Positions 56,071 through 64,000 of a stretch of DNA of 64,000 nt are shown here, piece by piece. Origin of the DNA: Apophysomyces variabilis (taxonomy: Eukaryota > Mucoromycota > Mucoromycetes > Mucorales > Mucoraceae). Position 1 is the first letter of the stretch, and each line of letters opens with the position of its first letter. The notes under the pieces were generated by a model, which was given only the letters and a program-made list of their open reading frames with translations, was not told where the DNA came from and searched no databases. The position numbers and the translations under genes were made by a program. Where the stretch lies: assembly GCA_002749535.1 (NCBI GenBank), contig MZZL01000064.1, positions 124,001 through 188,000 of the forward strand. The letters are read 5' to 3'.

Positions 56071-57270
56071 CTAGAATAGCTCCTGCAAATCTTTCAGCGT
56101 AACCACGCCTTTCCATTGTTTATCCTTATCTACAACCGGAAGAAAGGGTACCTTGTCCTGATTGATCATCTTCTGCATGGCATCCGCAGCGAGCTCGTCT
56201 ATGGAACAGACTTCTGTGTCATCTTTCATAATATCTAATGCTCGGATATGAAAGATTCCTTCACGCTTAGACTTCAAGATGTTATGGATATCATCATGAG
56301 TGATAATCCCAAGGATTTCTCTACTAGGGCCATCCTGTGTCATCTCTTCATCAGTGGAAGATGCAGAAGAGCAAGGTGGTGATGGTGGTGAAAAAGGATA
56401 TTCTTCGTTGAGAACAACAACACCTGCACCTTTTGGGTGTTGGGTCATCTTCATAATCACAATATCCAATGAGTCTTTAGGGCTTACTGTGGCCACGTTG
56501 TCCACCGGCACGGCGCAGTCTTCAACTTTTAACAGTAATCTTCTACCAAGCGATCCACCCGGATGATTCATCGCAAAGCCGTCTGTAGTGAAGAATCGTA
56601 GTTTGGCTAAAGTGAGTGCCACCGCGTCGCCCAAGGCTAAGGCTAAAGTCGTCGATGTCGTCGGAGCTGGAATTTCCCTTCCACCCACTTCCTTGGCTAC
56701 CCCGCCATCTAACCAAGCGACGCATTCCCTCGCCAATTTGCTGTTGGCATTCCCACCCATGCCGATTACAGGCACATTGCGACGCTTCAAACTAGGTAGC
56801 AGTAAAAGCAATTCCTCTGTATTCCCTGAATATGAAAGCGCCAGCACCACGTCCTGAGGTTGGATCGCTCCCAGATCACCATGCAATGCGTCAACCGGGT
56901 GAAGAAATGTGGCACATGTTCCAGTTGAAAGCATGGTTGCCACGATCTTTTCACCAATCTTTCCAGATTTACCGACACCTGTCACCACGATCTTGCCACC
57001 AGCATCAAGGGCACGAAACATATAGTATATAGCTTGTTCATAGCCATCTCGGGACGTTGGATTGGATTGAAGTCGCTGAGCGGCGTCGTAAAGCGCTTGA
57101 GCTTCTTCTCGCAGAACACGCGAGGCGTCTGTAATAATATTATGGATATTTCCTATCGACATTGCTTTGCGAGAAAACCCAGAAACATTAGTGCTGATAA
57201 CAAAACGTCTGGTTAAATAATTAAAGAAAAAACGGAAAGCAAGGTTCACCAGTGAAGAATAAGCGCTCAT
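56071..57270 (-). CDS. KpsF/GutQ-type sugar-phosphate isomerase (SIS plus two CBS domains)
   Basis: Resembles arabinose-5-phosphate isomerase, which interconverts ribulose 5-phosphate and arabinose 5-phosphate. It is a single uninterrupted 399-residue frame. The SIS domain spans about residues 80-215: GKIVVTGVGKSGKIGEKIVA, LHPVDALHGDLGAI, LALSYSGNTEE and VPVIGMGGN. NHPGGSLGRRLL links to two CBS domains (about 250-330 and 345-399). The first CBS domain carries a Ser/Pro-rich insert (PFSPPSPPCSSASSTDEEM). The first 36 residues are hydrophobic and Arg-containing and could be a mitochondrial presequence; a second Met at about 37 gives a bacterial-like start. Lack of introns in this intron-rich setting is unusual. 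In bacteria the product feeds KDO synthesis; the fungal role is unknown. Confidence 0.9.
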   Translation of the reverse strand: MSAYSSLVNLAFRFFFNYLTRRFVISTNVSGFSRKAMSIGNIHNIITDASRVLREEAQALYDAAQRLQSNPTSRDGYEQAIYYMFRALDAGGKIVVTGVGKSGKIGEKIVATMLSTGTCATFLHPVDALHGDLGAIQPQDVVLALSYSGNTEELLLLLPSLKRRNVPVIGMGGNANSKLARECVAWLDGGVAKEVGGREIPAPTTSTTLALALGDAVALTLAKLRFFTTDGFAMNHPGGSLGRRLLLKVEDCAVPVDNVATVSPKDSLDIVIMKMTQHPKGAGVVVLNEEYPFSPPSPPCSSASSTDEEMTQDGPSREILGIITHDDIHNILKSKREGIFHIRALDIMKDDTEVCSIDELAADAMQKMINQDKVPFLPVVDKDKQWKGVVTLKDLQELF

Positions 57271-58335
57271 TGTGCTGTGATCTCCGACCTTTAAGCCACC
57301 CGGTTTTTTTATTTATGTCTGCCCAGCAGTTTTCAACCAATTTGGGAATGCAGCCTTTTCCATGCTTCATGCTCGGATCAAGCAATAAATTATCTGATTT
57401 TCTCAATCATTGATAGGTTTCCAATTTTTAGCCATGTCAGGCCTGCATTTGCTTATTTCTAGATAGTTTGAATTACTGGGTGACAAATCTGATTAACCGA
57501 GGATTAGACGCCCGATGTCTGACAGACCGACTGTCCGCGCCAGAAAGCAACACATTAGTACAACCATGCGGCTCATTCGTCGAAATCAGAGACCCTGGCC
57601 ATTTTTGGAGAATCTTCTATCGCACAATACATTCATCAAATGACACGATTATACCTTTTTTTTTTATTCTTTATCTTTTGGTGTTAGTTTAATGGAAATG
57701 AAATGTCAAGTTTGATAATGTACATCAATATATTGAAACTCCAATTTGGATGAGTACCCATTTCATCATTGGCCAGCTGCAATTTTAATTCGAAAGAGCA
57801 GAATACTGCGACAAGCTGACTAAGGAAGCCTGGTCCATGATTTGCAAATTAGGAAAAATGTGCGCACAGTCATCCTTTACCAGCATATCACAGCGTAACG
57901 ATCAACTTATACTTTTCGTTTGATCAATGGATTTTTTCAAGATAAGCAGAAACTGTATCGGGTAAGGTCACATTTTGTTATCAGATATACTTACAAATGC
58001 ACGTAATCTGGGTTTTCCCACTTACGGCCCTAGTGGTGAGCGCACTTTACGTCCGAAAGAGGCAAGGGATGTCATTTAATGTACGTACATGAGTACTGCG
58101 TACATGCTATGCTTTGTTTCCATTACAACGTTTCGGTTATCGCGCTGAATCAAACAAATTTTGTGCGTTTTAATACGCATACGCAAACTTCATCACCGTG
58201 GGAAAACTTTCAGCGGCATCCGTGGATAATAAAACCTGAGAACCGAATTAGTACTTCTTGATATCGTTATAACTCTCTGAATCAGACAGGATGTCTAAAT
58301 GAAACGATTGCAGTGTATACCGATCACTAGGACCT

Positions 58336-58593
58336 TTGACCTCTTTCGGTTGGATCTTCCCAGATCCTTTTTTTTTTTGCCGTACAGTAAAACCGACTAT
58401 AACCTTCCGCCATGGGAAAAATCAACTTTGTTTAACACAATGTACATGCAACATGACCCCGGAAGAAATCCTAGATCGTACAATGCAATGCTGCAAAAAA
58501 GCACTGTATTATAGAGCAGTCATATTCAATAGTAAATCCCCTTACTACGGACGTCGTCATGGAAACTATCGGATCGGGGCAGATATCTGCTAA
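58336..58593 (+). other. Unassigned coding-like frame
   Basis: The 3' half of this 85-codon frame reads NMTPEEILDRTMQCCKKALY and then YRAVIFNSKSPYYGRRHGNY, with soluble-protein composition. The upstream half is less convincing and begins at a near-cognate codon. No family recognised. It may be a remnant exon. Confidence 0.18.
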
Positions 58594-59831
58594 TATTTCC
58601 TTGGCAAGGTGGTTTCACTTTCTTTAAACACTGCGAAACTGCACCGAAAGTTTACCACTGGTATGTTACAGCTAGAAGAACGTCTATTGCCTGGTTCGCA
58701 GTGGTGAGATCTCCAAACGTATCTGACATACCTTTGTGCTTGGCAACAAGGCGATTCAGAACTGTGGATATGCCTTTACAGATTGCCGGCTTTCGGATAT
58801 GATGTCCAGATTCTCGCTATGTCCATTATACCGTAACTAAATTACACTTACAATATGATCCTATGGTAGCAGCTGCACTTGCTTCTTGCTAACGATAATT
58901 GGCCGGTGCCATCTGCGTTCGGAATTGACGATCTGTGAAATCAACATAAAAGCGGCGTTTCGCCCAATGGATGCCAGACTTGGAACAAGATTGGCTGGAG
59001 TAATTTACCGTTTTGAAACACAAAAGGACCGCTGACTGAGAGGGTACTTTTATGACCAAGACATGCAGCAATTGGATGAAGATGGGAATGGGCACTGTGT
59101 TTGCTTGTTTAAAAGACCCGCTAGACTCGGAATGTGAAACTGCTAAATAGAGATCCTACACAGAAATAATAACACGGCTCGTAGCATGGCAATGATAGTT
59201 TCATGCATGATGTTGTAGGGTCAAAGACAAACGCCGTTTGTTACTTCATCATTCCATCTTGAGCAAAGGAACTTATGTTGAATACTTGACCCACTGATCT
59301 TGAATTGCAATAAAATATCAGCGATCATCTTTATAATCAATAATATTAAATTAGAATAACGGGTCCCACATTAGCAACACAGGCTACTTCGTGGAACAAC
59401 ATAGATGGAAACAATTTCAGCCAGTACGTAGAGAAAAGGATGTGTTAGTATGACTCGGGACACGCCCCCTCATTGAACGTTTATTAGGCAAACGTCCAAC
59501 TATAACCTTATATTGTCAGGAAAACACTAAGTTTTGTTTCTACGCTCTGGTCTTAGCTACAGTCGGTTCGCAAATGTTGTTAGCCCCCTGGCTAGCAGAG
59601 TAACATCATGTGCCATGTTTGCCATTGAGCCCTATTCCTTCTGAGGGACACATAAGAAGGGTTTTTAAACAACATTATCTGCAATATTGTAGTATACCAG
59701 TTCCTTAAGCTAGCAATTACTAAAGTTAAGGACATCATGAAGTCATAGCAGGAACACAGGCGTTCAGATTTCTTCACCAAAAACAAGGTTCATTCTTTTT
59801 AAACCGCGCAACTTTTGCTGAAAATGCGTTG

Positions 59832-59842
59832 CACGTGACGTC
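59832..59842 (+). promoter_or_regulatory. Overlapping E-box and CRE-like element
   Basis: CACGTGACGTC contains the E-box CACGTG and, overlapping it, TGACGTC, a CRE core. It lies 65-75 bp upstream of the sac3 start codon, followed by a GGCGGCGGCG run, a typical core-promoter position. Binding proteins are not known. Confidence 0.5.
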
Positions 59843-59906
59843 GGCGGCGGCGAATCAATAACGGTCTCCATCTTTGTCGGCTGTTGTTCTTCACTTTCCA
59901 CCCGTC

Positions 59907-62900
59907 ATGTTTGCTGGTGTGAAAGCATCCGCTTTTTCATTTAACAAACGTAACAATGAAAACAATGGCCGGTTTGGTGATTCAAAGAAGCAACAACACC
60001 AGCAACGACAGCAATCATCCCCACGAGGAGGCCGAGGAGGAGGACGAGGAGGACTTGGTAACCGGTCTAGCTTTAAGAACAAGACTTGGGTGCGGTCGCA
60101 GCCTGACCTCTTGGAAGATTTATCTGCATCACAACCTTCTCGCAAAGGCACAATGAGTCCAGCGGAACGCGCAACGCGCTTTGGGCAGACAAACCAAAGC
60201 GCATTATACGATCAGGTCAGCTTTCGTTCTTTGTATCCGCCTTTCGTATAATCGGCAATATCGCTGACGTTGAACATAAAAAAACTGCAGCTCAAACGGA
60301 ATCGTGTTTTGGAGAGACGCCAAGCTATTGAACAAGGTTTCATTGCTGATCCCGATATTCCGAGACGGTTAGAGGATGCCATTGAGTTTAAAGGAACTTG
60401 TCAGACTATGTGTCCTGATTTCGAAATTGTTGAGCGTGAGATTCAGCATGGATTGGATGTACTGGAAATGGTAATTCAAGATTTTGCTGTGTAAAATCTC
60501 TAGCTTAGAAACTCATTTTGGAATGTTGAATAGGATGAAGCTGGTAACGCGGATCCTGACAAAATGGTGAAAGCATATCGACGATCAGCAGCGGGCAATG
60601 AACAACCTCTCCCTTCCGATGTCAGACCGCCACCTGTTCTCGAGGTAAAAATGTATTCTTTCTTTCCCTATATATCTGATGCAAAAGTTCCACCGTCAAG
60701 AAAACGTTGGATTATCTGATATGCGACATACTCTCGTCCTATTCGCTTGAAAAATGTCACAGCTTTATCCGTGACAGAACACGATCCATTCGACAAGATT
60801 TTACCCTGCAGAATATTCGCGGTCTGTCTGCTATCAAAGTGCACGAGAGAATAGCACGATTCCATATCCTTTCTTTTCATGAGATGTGTGAATTGGGAGA
60901 CGAGAAATTCAGTGAGCAGCAAGAAACGGAACAACTCCGGAAAGGTACTTAATCATGATTGTTTTGAACTTGCTAAAGCCAGATGGGCAATTTAGTGCTG
61001 CTGAGTCTCATGGAATTTTACGACGATCTGCGTGAAGAAGAGATTGAGACGGAAAACGAAGCAGAATTCCGTGCATATTATCTTATCACTCACATACGTG
61101 ACCAAGATGTTGCTCGACAGACGATGTCTTTACCACCCCATCTTTTTTTCCATCCATATATCCAACGGGCATTGCAATTTTATGGATTGGCGCAACGGAA
61201 TAACGAGATATTGCAGACAGCTTCACGGCGGCATAAACCCGAAAATATCGAAGCCTCTCAGAATTTTTATTCCAAATTCTTTAAACTTATCAGAGACCCT
61301 GGCACACCATTCCTGATGAGCTGCATGTTGGAATGGCACTTTCCAGAGGTCCGAAAAGGTGCTTTGAAGGCGATGAATACAGCATATAACAAGGCCCACT
61401 CTGGTGTCCCTGTGGAACGTGTTCGGCAGGTGCTTGCATACGATACATCGGAACACCTATTGGAAGAAGTGGAGATTTATGGTTTACCTGTCGATATGTC
61501 GTTAGAAGAACCATGCATCCGATTCGGCCAAAAGCATTTTACATCCAAAGCACCCTATTTTATTGGTAACGATGTTCGTTTCGTATTAAGATAGAGTGTC
61601 TAACAAAACGTTGTAGAACCTTTGTCCAATCCAAAACCTCGGCAATCAATGATTGTGGAAAAAAAGAAAAACGGACGTTCATTAGTGGATATCATAAATG
61701 CTGAAAATGTGGATGCTGTTGTCCCTCAAACTTCATCGATCTTGGCTACACCTGTAGCGATACCGCTGGCGGTAGACATAGAAGCACTAGAAGAAGAGCA
61801 ACGACGATTAGATGCGGAGAAACTTGCGATGGAACGTGCAAAGGAAATCGAGTCCCAGCGTGAAGCAGAGCAAAGAGCTCGTATGCAAGCAGAGGAAGAG
61901 GAGCGGCGACGACAAGAACATTTGAGAGAAATGGAGATGTTACAAAAAGAGATCGCTGCAAGACAGCGTGAGCGGGAAAAGGAAGAAGCTTTGAAACAGG
62001 CTGAGGAAGCAAGGCGTCGGCGGGAAGAAGCAGAGAGGTTGGCGCTAATAAAAGCAGAAATGGATAAACAACGGCGCCAGGCGGCAGAGGAAGCAGCATA
62101 TCAAGAAAGACTTCTCCGAGAAAAAGCGGAACGCGAATTGGAACGATCACGTATTCAAGCAACTCTTACCGAATTGTCTAACAAATGGTTCAACGAACTG
62201 CTTGAAACAACGATAAACGAGCACGCTGAGATTACCGCGACTAAATGCTATCAGCGAATGAGACGTTTACGCCATATGACTCGACAATGGGTGGAACGTG
62301 TTCGTTCTCGTATTGAAAAACGTCATAAGAGAGTTGCTAGACGGAATCAACTATGGCATTTTCAACAGCGGGTCACAGTAGCGCACACTTCAACTACAGC
62401 TAAATGTGCCGACCAAAACGCAAAAAGGAAAGCCACCGACGCAATACAGGCAGAATTAAAGAGTTTGCGAGCGTGTAACCAGGTAATTGCCTTCATTGGT
62501 TAGGTTGTCCTATTTTCTCATTCCATCAAAAGATTGTGGAGAGCAAAGATCAATCAGTTTGGGAAACGGAGAACTTTGCAGAAGTCGTTTATCCACTTAT
62601 CAAAACCAAGATGAAAGAGTTCGAACCTTTAAGAGAAGACACAAGTACTAAGTCAACATGGCAAATGTGGATACAGATCGCCAATAGAGAGGAATCTGCT
62701 GCGGTTTGGTTCGAACATAAATTTGGGCTTGACAGAGAATTCTCAAGGCGGATGGAGCATTACGACGTGTGTAATATAGTCGTTCGATCTGTAGCACCGG
62801 GTGACCAGTTATATGCACAGGTTAGCACCTTCAACACCAACAACAGGAATGAATTATAACTGGATTTATCTAGGCGGTCGAAGAAATCGGGGCCGTCGTT

Positions 62901-63364
62901 TTCTCATTGTCAGAAATGAAAGATGCACGCATAGATGACTCGGACAAGTAAGTTCATTGCTTCGCAGTTAGAAGTAAATTAACGTGATTCAGTGCTCAAT
63001 ATTGGGCAAATGAGAAAGCAAGATTGGATGCATTTACAGCCACTCTGCGCAACATCTGCCCAGGAATTCGCATACCATTTATCTTCACGTATTGGCCAAA
63101 CACTTCCCATCTGCAAAATTCATTAAAACAAGTAACGCATCGTATTAGAAGGACGATGACATGAGATACCTTATTAATCCCCTCTTTTTGATTTTTTTAC
63201 TATAGATATCCCTCTCACTCGACTTATCATCCAATCACACTATTTCTGACTACATCATTGTCATAATGAACCCGCAAACCGTGAATCGCCGCATGAACGA
63301 AGGAGTTCAATGGGCTGCGCAACACACCATCATCAATCAACGCACAAACATACCCTGGAAATAA
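59907..63364 (+). CDS. sac3: Sac3/GANP-type mRNA export factor
   Basis: The scaffold of the TREX-2 complex, coupling transcription to mRNA export at nuclear pores. Ten exons (59907-60215, 60291-60470, 60534-60644, 60701-60944, 60996-61565, 61617-62482, 62533-62820, 62874-62947, 62993-63131, 63206-63364) sum to 979 residues. The N-terminus carries an FG-like start (FAGVKASAFSFNK) and an RGG patch (SPRGGRGGGRGGLGNR). The SAC3/GANP domain starts at FKGTCQTMCPDFEIVERE and includes KTLDYLICDI, TRSIRQDFTLQN and SLMEFYDDL. A long charged coiled coil (about 560-690), the likely Sus1/Cdc31-binding helix, follows; the remainder is a GANP-like C-terminal region. The phase of every intron closes the frame. 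Confidence 0.92.
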
Positions 63365-63473
63365 ATTTCGATTGGAACAGTAGTTTGATACATTACGCGT
63401 GGTTTGTCAGAATCACATTCTCTCATTCCTCAGATGTATATCTCTATTAATAAAACATGCCTGTATTTATCTT

Positions 63474-63783
63474 TTACATATAATAAAGAAACTCGAGTTT
63501 GGCGTCGGGCGCATCCCCCATAAAAAGGCGTTTACGAGCACAAATTTCCATTGAAGGTATTATTTCAGATACTGTTTCTTTATCATGCGCAAAGACTTGT
63601 GGAAATAAGCTCCAAATTGTCATAGGCAGTAGTTTCCATACTTGAAAAGACAAAGGCATATGTAAGCACCGTCATGTCTTTCCTCTGTTTAAACTTCTTT
63701 ACACTCTTCAACGGTCGTACATTTTTTTCTATAATACCATACTGTTCAACTTGCGATGAAAGTGACCATTCTTGCTCTAACAT
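63474..63783 (-). CDS. Small unassigned gene or the 3' exons of a gene running off the edge
   Basis: Two minus-strand exons join cleanly across a 46-nt GT-AG intron (63641-63596). Exon 63783-63642 reads SLSSQVEQYGIIEKNV and then RKDMTVLTYAFVFS; exon 63595-63474 reads FAHDKETVSEIIPSMEICAR and GDAPDAKLEFLYYM before the stop. From the ATG at 63783 this is an 87-residue protein. Alternatively an acceptor (GTTAG, ending 63777) makes these the final exons of a larger gene beyond 64000. The two-exon frame and protein-like composition support coding; I recognise no family. It is convergent with sac3, 109 bp between stops. Confidence 0.42.
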
Positions 63784-64000
63784 TAGATTATGTCGGGCTA
63801 ACCCTATTAGATTGCGTGCTAGAGTTTTAATTAATCCTTATGCATAGATACCTTCAAATAGCTTTGCCCGTTTCACTATGAGACGCTTGCTAACACCCCT
63901 CTACGGAAACTGTCTGCTTTATCTTCAATAGCAGCTTGTTTCCGTCATATCCTGGATTCTAGTCTTCTTCAGTTGCAAATAATAAGTCAAGCTCCAGAAG

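Larger units (their letters stand above)
57271..59906. other. Long divergent spacer between isomerase and sac3
   Basis: 2.6 kb. No assigned gene. It contains a 12-bp palindrome ATGTACGTACAT (58079-58090), a coding-like piece at 58336-58593 (listed separately) and, just upstream of sac3, a CACGTGACGTC element. Other frames (57468-57692, 58889-59095 minus, 59592-59786 minus) show no family features. Confidence 0.45.

Noticed and set aside
58079..58090. Perfect palindrome ATGTACGTACAT
   Set aside because: A 12-bp palindrome of this base composition occurs by chance in tens of kilobases, and no gene start is close.
61746..62162. A 138-codon minus-strand frame opposite sac3
   Set aside because: It is the complement of the Glu/Arg/Ala-rich coiled coil of Sac3; Leu/Pro/Val-rich composition is expected from that.

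Overview
The window looks like intron-rich nuclear DNA of an early-diverging filamentous fungus, most likely Mucoromycota (Mucorales). That placement is inference. It rests on 45-90 nt introns with GT or GC donors, short AT-leaning spacers, CT-rich promoters, and fungal proteins such as Erg3, Sac3, Mms19, Vfa1 and a Pff1-type protease. Gene models were built by hand: candidate splice sites were joined and the summed exon length was checked to be divisible by three. About 20 protein-coding genes are supported, with no rRNA, tRNA, CRISPR array or intact mobile element seen.

Layout, left to right. 1-491: 3' end of mgm101 (+). 1667-2515: F-box protein (-). 3452-6339: vacuolar M28 protease (+). 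6734-9100: Ccr4 deadenylase (+). 9860-11123: phosphopantothenate-cysteine ligase (-), divergent from a bZIP factor (+, 11652-13446). 13862-14494: Vfa1 (+). 16188-18392: secreted GH36-type alpha-galactosidase (+), convergent with Coq5 (-, 18489-19650). 20409-21585: Erg3 (-), divergent from glutamate decarboxylase (+, 21954-23733). 24239-25381: MOSC protein (+). 26616-31009: Mms19 in 24 exons (+). 31710-32498: orphan secreted protein (+). 32960-35100: cytochrome P450 (-). 36997-38100: tetraspanin-like protein (+). 41390-44391: secreted subtilase (+). 44494-46731: PhoD-like phosphatase (-). 47479-49199: bromodomain protein (+). 49365-50893: PAQR/Izh receptor (-). 53718-55455: beta-tubulin (-). 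56071-57270: intronless KpsF/GutQ-type SIS-CBS isomerase (-). 59907-63364: Sac3 (+), then a small minus-strand gene at the right edge.

The genes do not form one pathway. They are mostly housekeeping: mitochondrial DNA maintenance, CoA, ubiquinone and sterol synthesis, mRNA decay and export, Fe-S targeting, chromatin and cytoskeleton. Interspersed are secreted or accessory enzymes (alpha-galactosidase, subtilase, P450, orphan secreted protein).

The points most worth a second look are the beta-tubulin residues Cys165, Tyr167 and Ala198, which sit at known benzimidazole-resistance positions; four GC-AG introns; very small exons that split catalytic motifs; and an intronless isomerase of bacterial type. 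No undescribed multi-gene system was recognised. Several long spacers (14.5-16.2, 38.1-41.4, 50.9-53.7 and 57.3-59.9 kb) hold short coding-like fragments that could not be assigned.
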